64,000 bases of DNA from Streptomyces sp. NBC_01237. GTDB lineage: Bacteria; Actinomycetota; Actinomycetes; Streptomycetales; Streptomycetaceae. A program made the translations under genes and the position numbers. Location of the stretch: assembly GCF_035917275.1 (NCBI RefSeq), contig NZ_CP108508.1, positions 62,001-126,000 of the forward strand, written 5' to 3'. Within the stretch, counting starts at the first letter, position 1. Each line of letters starts with the position of its first letter. The notes beneath the pieces were generated by a model. It was not told where the DNA came from, searched no databases, and was given only the letters and a program-made list of their open reading frames with translations. Shown one piece after another: positions 44,020-52,159 of this stretch.

Positions 44020-44389
44020 CCGTGACGGGCGCAAGAGCTTCTCCTGGCGCGACTACCGGGACCTGCTGATCGCCGCCCACCAGCAGCTCGACGGCCCCAT
44101 CGTGCTCATCTGGGACAACCCCAACGTCCACAAGGCAGCCGCCTTGAGAAAGTTCGCCGAAACCCGCGACTGGCTGACCATCCACTACCTGCCGCCCTAC
44201 GCACCCGACCTCAACCCCGTCGAAGGCATCTGGTCACTCCTACGGCGCGGATGGCGCTCCAACGTCGCTTTCAGCACCCCAGAACACCTCGTCCAGACCG
44301 TCCGACGCGGCCTGCGGCACATCCAATACCGCAGCCACCTCATAGACGGCTGTCTCACCGAGACCGGCCTGACCATCCGGCCTGCCTGA
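44020..44389 (+). mobile_element. IS630-family transposase, C-terminal remnant
   Basis: KSFSWRDYRDLLIAAHQQLD, VLIWDNPNVHKAA and IHYLPPYAPDLNPVEGIWS carry the last D (WDN) and E (NPVEGIW) of the DDE_3 endonuclease domain, and the end (GCLTETGLTI) is the normal C-terminus. The N-terminal two thirds are absent. It is a different subgroup from the 41215-42010 remnant. Confidence 0.8.
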
Positions 44390-44658
44390 CCAGCAGCACG
44401 ACATCCCGAGTTCAACCTCAGTAACGCGCTAGGTCACAGATCTGGTCCATGGGCTGCGGCTCTGACGTGCATCGACCAGATGACGTGAGACGGTCCGAAG
44501 ATCCAGATCTCAGGGGAAGTGGTTCCTGGACGTTTTCTCTCTCGGGTCTCAACGGATCTGGTCCAGCGAAGGCGGATCGGATCGGATGCAGGTCAGCCAC
44601 TGTGGTCTGGACGGGAAATCACGCAAGCCCCACCGGCTGCACCGTGAAGGATGGCCCT

Positions 44659-45186
44659 ATGGTTCACCAGATCGACGTACCCCGACCCGACGACGCTGCA
44701 GCCATAGGCCAGGTGCAGTTGAGGGCCTGGCTCCAGACCTACCTCAACGAGGGAGCGGGGATAGATGCGGCGTGGATCCACGAGCACCGCGGGTCCGCTG
44801 TGACCGTGGAGGGCATTGCCCAGTGGCAAGAGTTCATCGAGGAGGCCGTGCGGCAGCCGGATCTGTCGTTCTGCCGAGTCGTTCGCTCCGGGGCGGAGAT
44901 CGTCGGGTTCCTCTGCGGGCGCCGAGATGAGGTGGTCACCCTCGGGCCGATGTATCTGTTGGACAGCGCCCAGGGCCAAGGCGCCGGCGGTCGGCTGATG
45001 GGCGAGTTCCTGGCGTGGGCGCAGGACGCTCCCATGCGCCTGTGGGTGACCGATGACAACGAGAGGGCGATCCGCTTCTACGAGCGGTACGGATTCAGGA
45101 CTACTGGTAAGCGTGAGCTCTGGCGAGGCAAGCTGCCCAACGTGCGCATGGTTCGTGAGTCCGAGCTGGGCGACAAGACCACCTAG
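44659..45186 (+). CDS. GNAT-family N-acetyltransferase
   Basis: The protein has 175 residues from ATG 44659 (GAAGG nine bases upstream). It has a GNAT fold with VPRPDDAAAIGQVQLRAWLQ, the acetyl-CoA loop LDSAQGQGAGGRLMGEF (Q/R-x-x-G-x-G/A variant QGQGAGG) and the motif B segment NERAIRFYERYGF. The acceptor substrate is unknown. It stands alone and intact, unlike the GNAT pseudogene at 32450-33039. Confidence 0.88.
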   Translation: MVHQIDVPRPDDAAAIGQVQLRAWLQTYLNEGAGIDAAWIHEHRGSAVTVEGIAQWQEFIEEAVRQPDLSFCRVVRSGAEIVGFLCGRRDEVVTLGPMYLLDSAQGQGAGGRLMGEFLAWAQDAPMRLWVTDDNERAIRFYERYGFRTTGKRELWRGKLPNVRMVRESELGDKTT

Positions 45187-45236
45187 GACAGCGCGTGAAT
45201 CGGAGCAGTTCATCTGAGATAGAGACCAGGCCAGCC

Positions 45237-45292
45237 GAGACGGGACAAGTCGCCACGAAATATCCCGGACCGCTGTGGTGGTGGCCCGTCTC
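45237..45292. repeat. inverted repeat GAGACGGG/CCCGTCTC, left of the DUF6193-like gene
   Basis: GAGACGGGAC (45237-45246) is answered by CCCGTCTC (45285-45292). The same GAGACGGGAC word forms the hairpin at 45790-45815 on the other side of the gene. Confidence 0.45.
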
Positions 45293-45372
45293 AGCGACGT
45301 TTGGTGAGTCTCATCGAGGTTTGACCCTCAGGGTGGATTGTCCTGGCCGGGTACAGACGTCATGATCGCGGG

Positions 45373-45747
45373 ATGGCTGAAGAGACGGTTGTCGAGAAGA
45401 CCTGGCGGCTCATGCTGGAGGGGCATCCCACGGCACGGCGGGGAGAGCCCGCAGTCATGGAGGCCGCTTACGCCGAACCTCGGCTGCGGGCCTTGTTCCC
45501 GTTTCCGGGCCACGGGGCGCTCACCTTTCACCGCAACACACAGTTCCCCTGGAGCAACGACCTGCCGTTCATCGTCGGCGACGCGCAATCGTGCATCGTG
45601 TACGCGCCACTGGGTGCGTCGCCGCGCGTCCTGGGCGAGTCACTCACACCCAACGAGGCGGCCGCGCTGGTAGCGGCCCACCTGCCGCACGACTGCGGGC
45701 CGGCCTTCGAGGGGCCATGGCCCCCAGCGGAGAGCTCCACCGACTGA
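45373..45747 (+). CDS. DUF6193-like protein
   Basis: A 124-residue soluble protein. It resembles the DUF6193 family, seen in actinobacterial loci and named for natural-product association: a W..L.. helix (EKTWRLMLEGHP), VMEAAYAEPRLRALFPFPGH, a beta-rich centre (FHRNTQFPWSNDLPFIVG) and LTPNEAAALVAAHLPHDCGP. Its role is unknown. It is flanked by two related inverted repeats and not joined to any biosynthetic gene here. Confidence 0.65.
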   Translation: MAEETVVEKTWRLMLEGHPTARRGEPAVMEAAYAEPRLRALFPFPGHGALTFHRNTQFPWSNDLPFIVGDAQSCIVYAPLGASPRVLGESLTPNEAAALVAAHLPHDCGPAFEGPWPPAESSTD

Positions 45748-45789
45748 ACCAGCCGCAGAGCAACAGCCCCCTCCCGGTCAAACTTCGCT

Positions 45790-45815
45790 GAGACGGGACA
45801 CTGGTGTCCCGTCTC
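45790..45815. terminator. perfect 12-bp hairpin
   Basis: GAGACGGGACAC (45790-45801) and GTGTCCCGTCTC (45804-45815) pair perfectly around a two-base loop, 43 bases after the DUF6193-like stop codon. It is either a terminator or a relic of an element end. Confidence 0.65.
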
Positions 45816-45896
45816 AAGTTCTGGCTCACCTTCCATGGCGCAGGCACTCTGAGTAATTCGGTTGGGGATGGAGTCCTGGCTGACTAAGCTCGCTTC

Positions 45897-46439
45897 ATGG
45901 GTGGACCAGTGTTGGTGATTGAGTTGGCGGAGCCCGTCCCGCCCGCATCAATCCAGAGGCTCCGGGAACTCCTTGTCCGCTCCTCATCTCGCTTTGAAGA
46001 GAATCGGGTCGGCGAGTATGACCTGAACATTCATGCGGAGAGCCTCGGCATAGCGGACACGGGGGGCGTCGATGAGCGTCGGCCTGTCATGGTCTCTCTC
46101 ATGGGACCTGGCATCGGTGACGAGGCCATCTTCACAGCAGAGCATGCCGACGAAGTCGACCAGGAGCCCCTCATTGGCTTCACCCCGACCCATGCCGTCG
46201 ATGTCATCGCGTTCTGCAACCGGCCCGTCGACCATGTCGTCACGGCCCTGCTGACCGCTGCCGTCATGGACGTGATCGGCGGCGTTGCCAACGCCGAACT
46301 TCGTGAGGATCAAGTGCCGATCGTGGCTGGCCTTCCAGGCATCGTCGCGACGATGACAGATCCGTGGTCTGCTGCGTATGGTTCAGCAGAATTCCTCAGA
46401 GCCTGGGCTCGACAGCCCGGTTTCCGGCTCCTGAAGTAG
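45897..46439 (+). CDS. DUF6368-like protein
   Basis: A 180-residue acidic soluble protein starting MGGPVLVIELAEPVPPASI. It recalls the DUF6368 family of small Streptomyces proteins of unknown function, which have a two-domain alpha/beta build similar to immunity proteins. Motifs seen are FTPTHAVDVIAFCNRPVDHV and AAYGSAEFLRAW. It is monocistronic, and an ISL3 remnant begins right after its stop on the opposite strand. Confidence 0.55.
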   Translation: MGGPVLVIELAEPVPPASIQRLRELLVRSSSRFEENRVGEYDLNIHAESLGIADTGGVDERRPVMVSLMGPGIGDEAIFTAEHADEVDQEPLIGFTPTHAVDVIAFCNRPVDHVVTALLTAAVMDVIGGVANAELREDQVPIVAGLPGIVATMTDPWSAAYGSAEFLRAWARQPGFRLLK

Positions 46440-46800
46440 CCTTAGACCAGCCGGTTTCCAGGCCAGAAGCACACACTTGCGCAACAACGTGAAGCCGGCG
46501 CGGCCGAACATCTGACGCTTGAGCATCCTGATCCGGTTGACGTGCCCTTCGACGACGCCGGAGTTCCCGGGCAGGGTGAGGCCGGCCGCGACGGCATCAC
46601 GGTCGAGGTCGATGCCTGCGGCCAGGGTGTGGATGGGTGGCAAATCGTCTTGCCGGACAGCGTCGAGCCATTCGGGTTCGCCTTTGCGCCCGGTGAGCAT
46701 CCGGGCGAAGGAGCGGAGGTTCCCGGTCAGGGCGTCCAGCTCCGGGCACTGAGCCAGCAGACTGGGTTCTCTGGTACGTCTGGCCGAAACGGTCGAAACC
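46440..46800 (-). mobile_element. ISL3-family transposase, C-terminal remnant
   Basis: CPELDALTGNLRSFARMLTG, AAGIDLDRDAVAAGLTLPGN and SGVVEGHVNRIRMLKRQMFG match the ISL3 transposase C-terminus, including the catalytic E of VEGHVN and the KRQMFGRAGF block. Everything upstream (N-terminal zinc and DDE core) is gone. Confidence 0.8.
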
Positions 46801-46870
46801 TGAAAGGGCGCGCATGCCCCACGCCCCCGAGTTTGCGTGAGAACGCACTCCAACTCCCAGGTACCGAAGC

Positions 46871-46933
46871 ATGCGATACATCAAACTCGGAACGACCGGA
46901 CTGGAAGTCTCCGCCATCACCTCGGCTGCATAA
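46871..46933 (+). pseudogene. aldo/keto reductase, first 20 codons only
   Basis: MRYIKLGTTGLEVSAIT is the canonical N-terminus of an AKR-superfamily oxidoreductase. The frame stops after 20 codons. It probably marks where an insertion and later deletion removed the gene next to the ISL3 remnant. Confidence 0.6.
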
Positions 46934-47151
46934 GCCTCTCGCCGACATTTACGATGTAGCGCTCAACTCGTACTGCCTTCAGGCCAACTTGCCTATCGCT
47001 CCGTGGAACAGCAACGCCAACCGGGCCAGGGCACTGTGCTCCGCTTCTTGAACTTCCGCGCCTGCGAGCGATCACGCGCAAGCTCCTCAAAGGACCGCCG
47101 TCGGTCGATAGATACAGTCACCAGACGGTTCTCTCGTGAATGCGTTGTGGT
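46934..47151. other. debris, nothing recognised
   Basis: Less GC-rich than its surroundings, with no coding frame in either direction. Confidence 0.4.
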
Positions 47152-47490
47152 CTACAGCAGGGTGTCGCGCAGGGCGCGGCCGTCGCCGGGCATCACGTAG
47201 CGGCGGGCGGCGAGGGCGTTGTCAAGGGGGTCGCCGATCTGGTCACACAGCGGGACCAGGACGTCGGCCTCGGTGTCGGACGGGTACGGCGGAGCGACTT
47301 CGAGCATCAGCTCCCCGAATTGGTGGGTGTGGATGGCGAGGCCGTCGACGACACGCGGCGCAGCTCGGTGAGCGCGGGATCCGCCGACGGACTGACGGGC
47401 TGCGGAGGCGGCGCGGTGCGGACGTCGCTGACAGCCTGGCGGACCACGGCGCGCACTGTGGGCTCATCAAGGCCTGGAAGCTGCTGTGGG
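47152..47490 (-). pseudogene. unknown soluble protein, one frameshift
   Basis: One minus-strand frame reads PGLDEPTVRAVVRQAVSDVR and ALTELRRV. After one extra base near 47350 another gives VDGLAIHTHQFGELMLEVAP, PSDTEADVLVPLCDQIGDPL and RRYVMPGDGRALRDTLL to the TAG at 47152. Corrected it is about 110 residues, with no start codon located. Family unknown. Confidence 0.4.
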
Positions 47491-47665
47491 TGAGCGCGGC
47501 AATCCGGCGGGTGAAAAATCAACTTCACGACGGTGTCCGTACGACTGGAGACGGCGGCCAGGGCCCGCTGGGGCAGGCGCAACCCGTAGCGCGATGGCCG
47601 GACCGCCACTCGGCCCGTCCCGGCCGGCTGCCGGGACGGACCGTAGTAGCGGTCCAGGGTTGGGC

Positions 47666-48547
47666 TCAGCGGTTGCTTGCGCGCCGGCGTCGGCGGAGCA
47701 CGACGGCTCCGCCCGCGAGGGCGAGCGCAGCGCTGGAACCGCTGGCAAGGAGCAGGGTGGAGGATGGGGCGCCGTCCTCCGTGCGCTGGAGGCTGTAGCC
47801 GCTGGAGTAGCCGGTGGTGTCGTACGCCGAGCCGGGCAGCTTGTCCGCGTAGCGGGCCTTGACCAGTTTCTGGTAGGTGCTGAGTGACACCGATGCCTGG
47901 CCGCCGAGTCCTTGCCGGGCCTGGTCGTTGAGGGGCTCGACCGTGGTGAGTTTGAGCTGGTACCAGCCGCGGATCTGCGGCTCGGTGAAGACCAGCGTGC
48001 CCAGGGCGGCTTTGCTGGCGTATGTGGCGTCGCTGTCGCCGTCGCGCACGGCTGCCAGGTGCCAGCCGCCGCCCTGCGTGGGGGCGAGCATGACGGTGGC
48101 ATTGCGGCCGTTGACAGTGGTACTGAGCGAGGAGACCAGCTGTGTCAGCTTGATCGCCTCGGCGGGCAGTGGCTTGGCGGTGCCCGCGACGAACCCGGGG
48201 GTGATCTCGTTCAGTGCCACCGGGTCCTTGATCGTGAAGGCGGGGAGGCCCTGGCAGGGCTCGGCCGTTTCGGGGATCGTCTGCACCGGCCCGCCGGTGC
48301 CGCCGGTGGGTACCGGAGTGCGCAGGAAGCGGCAGACGGTGTTGCGGACGTCTGTGGACTTCACCGCGTCGAGGGCGGCCCGGTAGTCGGGGATGTCGGC
48401 CGGGAGCGGGTCCTTGGCAGGGGTCGCGTGTGCCGGACCGACGACGGACAGTAGCGCGGATGCACTCACTGCGATGCCGAGGAACAGACGGGAGGAGCGG
48501 TAGGCCGCCCGCTTGCTGGACGTTTTGGTGCCGCTGGTGTCGCTCAT
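47666..48547 (-). CDS. exported protein with C-terminal membrane anchor, partner of the papain-like protease
   Basis: A 293-residue protein. A signal peptide (cleavage near VVGPAHA, residue 41), a soluble beta-rich body (TTVNGRNATVMLAPTQGGGW, then WYQLKLTTVEPLNDQARQGL) and a C-terminal hydrophobic segment LALAGGAVVLRRRRR indicate retention at the outer membrane face by a sortase-like or simple C-anchor; no LPxTG is visible. It is encoded 10 bases after the protease gene on the same strand, so the two are co-expressed. It may be a substrate, receptor or inhibitor of the protease. Confidence 0.75.
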   Translation of the reverse strand: MSDTSGTKTSSKRAAYRSSRLFLGIAVSASALLSVVGPAHATPAKDPLPADIPDYRAALDAVKSTDVRNTVCRFLRTPVPTGGTGGPVQTIPETAEPCQGLPAFTIKDPVALNEITPGFVAGTAKPLPAEAIKLTQLVSSLSTTVNGRNATVMLAPTQGGGWHLAAVRDGDSDATYASKAALGTLVFTEPQIRGWYQLKLTTVEPLNDQARQGLGGQASVSLSTYQKLVKARYADKLPGSAYDTTGYSSGYSLQRTEDGAPSSTLLLASGSSAALALAGGAVVLRRRRRASNR

Positions 48548-48557
48548 GTCGCCTGCC

Positions 48558-49121
48558 TTAGCGGGAGATACCGATGCGGGAGTGGGTCCACTTGGACGAG
48601 CTGTTGCTCACGTAGTCGTTGTAGTTCCACCACGTGTACGTGGTGGTGTCCGGCCACGGGTCGGCCACGGCGATCGTGTTGTTCGACGTGTCGAAGCCGT
48701 AGACCACGTTCATGTGGCCACCCCCGGACGTCCACCCGATGCGGGCACCGATCGGCCGGGCCGCCTTGACGTCGGTGTACACCTGGTTGAACGTGGCCGC
48801 GCTGCTCAGGCCGGATCCGGTGTGGGTCATGCCGAGGCTGCTCCAGCCCTTGGCCATGTCGTCGAGCGTGGCGGGCTGGTTGTTGCAACCGTAGTAGGGC
48901 TGGGCCCGGTTGCAGAAGTCCGTCTGTGTGGAGCCGAAGCCCTGGTACTTGGCGATGGTCAGCCCGGAGGCGACCCAGCACCACTGGGTCTTCTCCTGCT
49001 TCAGCATGCTGATGTTGTCCTGGCCCGCTTCCGCGTGGGCTGTGCCTCCCGCGGCCGCGAGCGATCCCGAGGCGGCTAGCGCGATGGCCAACGTCGTGGT
49101 CCTGTTCCTGAACCTGCCCAT
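48558..49121 (-). CDS. secreted papain-like cysteine protease (C39/C70-like)
   Basis: The protein has 187 residues from ATG 49121 with AGGAAA just upstream; the longer frame lacks a ribosome site. The signal peptide ends at GTAHA (residue 30). The mature part is a compact papain-like fold: catalytic Cys in TQWCWVASG (C48), His in GGGHMNVVYG (H136) and Asp in VADPWPDT (D154). The layout matches the papain-like/Peptidase_C39_2 group that includes AvrRpt2-type proteases. It is exported and probably cleaves extracellular proteins. It is coupled to 47666-48547. Confidence 0.85.
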   Translation of the reverse strand: MGRFRNRTTTLAIALAASGSLAAAGGTAHAEAGQDNISMLKQEKTQWCWVASGLTIAKYQGFGSTQTDFCNRAQPYYGCNNQPATLDDMAKGWSSLGMTHTGSGLSSAATFNQVYTDVKAARPIGARIGWTSGGGHMNVVYGFDTSNNTIAVADPWPDTTTYTWWNYNDYVSNSSSKWTHSRIGISR

Positions 49122-49274
49122 TTTCCTGCCTTCCCCTGATGGGTACAACGAGATGAGCGGGGCGATCTGGAACGAATATGACAGCGCATCACATCTCGTA
49201 CGCATAGGGGGCTTGCACGAAGTTACTCCCTATTGATTACTTTTCAGCAAATGATTCAAGTCGGCACTTACAGC

Positions 49275-49679
49275 TCACGCCTCCTTGCCGAAGTGGGGTG
49301 TGATGCTCACTACTTGCCAGCCCTCGGCGGGTGCCAGGCGCTCCGTGCGTGGACGCGGCAGCACCGTCCCGGCCAGCGCCCGGCGGTCTCCGGTCAGGAC
49401 GCCGGGGCGGCCCGCCCCGGCGAGGACCTCGATCACGAGAGCCGTGTCCGGGCCGGTGCAGGTCTCCCCCTCGGCCACACTCCCACCGGACTCTCCCCCG
49501 CCGACGAGCCCCCGGCCGATTCGCGCGGCAAGCCCCGCAGCGAGACGGGCCGACAGCCGCACCCCGTTCTCCCCTACTGGGACCAGGGCCGGACGCCGGG
49601 GCCGGGCTCGCGGACCGGTGAACCCCACGACCCTCGCCTCAGCAGTATCCGCGTGCCGCACCTTCACCCTTCTCTGCAC
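49275..49679 (-). CDS. protein of unknown function
   Basis: A 134-residue frame with coding character in LVPVGENGVRLSARLAAGLA, ALVIEVLAGAGRPGVLTGDR and APAEGWQVVSITPHF. There is no signal peptide or motif. It is divergent from the 49713 gene. It may be real; nothing identifies it. Confidence 0.4.
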   Translation of the reverse strand: MQRRVKVRHADTAEARVVGFTGPRARPRRPALVPVGENGVRLSARLAAGLAARIGRGLVGGGESGGSVAEGETCTGPDTALVIEVLAGAGRPGVLTGDRRALAGTVLPRPRTERLAPAEGWQVVSITPHFGKEA

Positions 49680-49712
49680 CGATCAAGCCGAGGCGCCGCG
49701 TAGGGTGCCGAC

Positions 49713-50087
49713 GTGATCGTCCGGTGTGTGCAGATCGTCAGCCCCACGAGCGGAGAGGTGGTGAATGATCATCCGGGAATCCGGGTTGGTGTGGAGTACC
49801 CGGTCCTGGAAGTCGTTACAACCGAGCGTCAGGTGCTCCTACGGATTCCCGAGCGGTCCGACGTCATGGTGGAGCGAGACGCTCCAGGGCTGTGGGATGC
49901 CTCCATGTTCACCGTGGTCAACGGCCGGATGCCGGACTGCTGGGAGGCGGGGCTGGAAGATGGCCGGTTGACGTTGGCGCCGAAGGCATGGCAGCGCCCG
50001 GGATTCTGGGACGACTACTTCGACGGCGAACCGTCCGCTGGTGATGAATACGAGCGTTTGCGAACGGAGGTCATCTCCCAGGCGTGA
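49713..50087 (+). CDS. small conserved protein of unknown function
   Basis: The protein has 124 residues from GTG 49713. An N-terminal beta-rich region (GIRVGVEYPVLEVVTTERQV, LLRIPERSD) is followed by PGLWDASMFTVVNGRMPDCW and a C-terminal WQRPGFWDDYFDGEPSAGDE. The layout is familiar from small actinobacterial immunity-type proteins, but no function can be assigned. Intact. Confidence 0.6.
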   Translation: MIVRCVQIVSPTSGEVVNDHPGIRVGVEYPVLEVVTTERQVLLRIPERSDVMVERDAPGLWDASMFTVVNGRMPDCWEAGLEDGRLTLAPKAWQRPGFWDDYFDGEPSAGDEYERLRTEVISQA

Positions 50088-50268
50088 ACTCCGACAGATG
50101 ATCAACGTCGATGCTCACAGGGATTGACCGGTCCCTCGCGAACGCCAGGCTTCGATAGGCACTCGAAGCGCAGGAAGGAGTCACTCAGCTCAGCAGCAGG
50201 GGCCGTCTCCGCCGGCGGCCCGCCGTGTCCGATGCGGGCCCGGCAAGGTGGTCAAGTCGATGCAGCGG

Positions 50269-51168
50269 TTACTGCCCAGCGGCTCGATGGTCGGTCTGGA
50301 GGAACCGCAACGCCGGCGCGGACAGGTCCGCGCCGGCAGAGGACCGCGCGATCATCGCCACGGACCGTCCAAGGCCGGGCACGACGAACGCGGCGCTGCT
50401 GTATCCGGGCCCGCTACCTCCGTGGCCGAATGTGTGATGCCATCCGTCGATCATCAGGCCGAGTCCGTAGCCCGGTTCGCGCCAAGGCGGGCCCGCCGCG
50501 ACCGGCGTCACGGTCGTCATGGCCGCCAGCGATGGGACCGAGAGCAGTGGCCTTTCGAGCAGTTCGGTGAGGAAGCGCACCAGGTCCGCAGGAGTGGCCC
50601 ACGCAGCCCCTGCCGGTCCGGCCCATCGTGTGTCGTAGCCGGTCTCGGTCAGCCCGGCGCCGGGCGCGGGGTAGGACGTCGATGCCATTCCCGCAGGTTC
50701 GAAGACCACTTCTGCCAGTGTCTGCTCCAACGGCGTGGCGGTGACCTCCTCGATGAAGGCTCCGAGCAGCCAGTATCCGAGATTGCAGTAGCGGAACCGC
50801 CCTGGCGCCGAGCGGTCACCGGCCAGCGCGATCGACGCGATCTGTTCCAGACTCCAGGGCTGGGCCGGCCGCGCGGCGACTGCGTCCAGGTAGGCGGGAG
50901 CACTCGCATAGTCGGGCAGTCCGCTGGTGTGGCCGAGCAGGTGGCGAACGGTGATGCCGGACGGGGCCTGGGGCACGCGGCGCGATACCTCGTCGTCCAG
51001 GGCGAGTCTGCCCGACTCGATCAGCCGCAGCGCGGCCGTGGCCACGAACATCTTCGTCACGCTGAACACCGGCTGGGCGGCCTTCACCCCTGTCGTGTGG
51101 AGACCACGGGAGTCCAGCACCGCCACCGCGATATCGGCGTCCCCATCCACATCCAGCCCATCGAACAT
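50269..51168 (-). CDS. serine hydrolase of the beta-lactamase/class C family
   Basis: A 299-residue protein. The SxxK motif is SVTK (residues 36-39) in AAQPVFSVTKMFVATAALRL; the YxN motif is YCN in RFRYCNLGYWLLG; the third motif is HGG in HTFGHGGSGPGYSS. There is no signal peptide, so it is cytosolic, as in esterase or D-aminopeptidase-like members. The substrate is unknown. It appears complete but shorter than the typical 380 residues because the C-terminal domain is absent. Confidence 0.88.
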   Translation of the reverse strand: MFDGLDVDGDADIAVAVLDSRGLHTTGVKAAQPVFSVTKMFVATAALRLIESGRLALDDEVSRRVPQAPSGITVRHLLGHTSGLPDYASAPAYLDAVAARPAQPWSLEQIASIALAGDRSAPGRFRYCNLGYWLLGAFIEEVTATPLEQTLAEVVFEPAGMASTSYPAPGAGLTETGYDTRWAGPAGAAWATPADLVRFLTELLERPLLSVPSLAAMTTVTPVAAGPPWREPGYGLGLMIDGWHHTFGHGGSGPGYSSAAFVVPGLGRSVAMIARSSAGADLSAPALRFLQTDHRAAGQ

Positions 51169-51249
51169 CCGGCGATTGTCCCGGCGATTCGCAGTCGAGG
51201 CAACCTGGGCACATGTCCATCGAGGAGAGTGGCGGGCGTTGCGCAGCGG

Positions 51250-51680
51250 TGGTCATCGCTGTGCACAGCGGCTCCTCCTTGTGCCGCACGGCGGTCCATG
51301 GTCAATCGGGAACCCTGTCCACAAGACCCCCTCGATCCCCAGCGACCGAAACGACTCGTACCACGCTGGTGCCACCTCATAGTCGTCGGCTGAAGTCGAG
51401 CTTCCCGTCTTTCCAGATGACGGCTTCGCCGTCCAGGCCCGTCCCTGGGGCCAGGCCGTGCGTGCCGGCGGTCGCGAGGTCCGTCCAGTGGCTGGTGACG
51501 ATCCGTCCGGACCTCGCGTACAGCGCCACACTGTCCTCGGTAAGGCGCAGCACCATCCGGTGGCCGTCGAACCTCGGCTCGTACCACCGGCCCGGCCCGC
51601 TCGGCAGCACCGGCACCGCCCTGGCCAGCACCACCCTGGTCGGGGAACTCCACACCGCGATCCTGCGACCCGGGAAGTAC
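51250..51680 (-). pseudogene. ATP-dependent DNA ligase, fragmented adenylation domain
   Basis: GRWYEPRFDGHRMVLRLTED and GTGLDGEAVIWKDGKLDFSR match motifs I and III of bacterial ATP-dependent ligases. The nucleophile Lys of the ExKxDG motif is Arg here (EPRFDGHR). A frame change then leads into VAPAWYESFRSLGIEGVLWT, the motif IV region, with the middle of the domain deleted. It is certainly inactive. Confidence 0.65.
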
Positions 51681-51964
51681 AGTGGCGCGGCGGGCGGTCC
51701 GGGCGGCCTCCTCGCCCGTGCGGGGCCGGGGCGCTCACGGCATCTGCTGGGTGAAGCGGGGTAAGGAGGGGCGCCGGTGGGCCTGGTCAGTGCTACCCCC
51801 GCGGCCGACCGGACCAGGCCTCCCCCGGACACCCCGACCACGCCGGGCTGCCCACCACTGGGAAGTGGCGGGCCGCTGACGTACCAAAGCTCTTGAGTGC
51901 GTGCTTCCAGTCCGTTCAGGCTGCGGCATCACGGGGCGCCAGCGTCCCGGACTCGCCACCGCGC

Positions 51965-52145
51965 CGCGCTTTCCTGGACGACCCCTGGAACGAAGGCTCC
52001 ACCGATGCATGAAAGCTGTGGGGGAAATCGTGCCGCTCGGCTACGAAGGCAGCTGCCGGCGCGTCCGCGTCTACCTGTACAGGAAGCGCACCTCACCACG
52101 ACCGGCGACCACCCCGCCGCCCTCGCCCCGCCGCCGGTGCCGCTC
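51965..52145 (+). mobile_element. ISL3-family transposase, small internal remnant
   Basis: WNEGSTDA, then, after a frameshift, WGEIVPLGYEGSCRRVRVYL and RKRTSPRPATTPPPSPR resemble the helical region before the DDE core of Streptomyces ISL3 transposases. It is about 55 codons long and antisense to nothing known. Confidence 0.55.
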
Positions 52146-52159
52146 CTGTTCCTGCGGTA

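Noticed and set aside
44400..44658. Inverted-repeat ends of the IS630 remnant
   Set aside because: CAGATCTGG-like words (for example CTGGTCC and CCAGATG) occur several times, but no pair of matching ends around 44020-44389 could be established.
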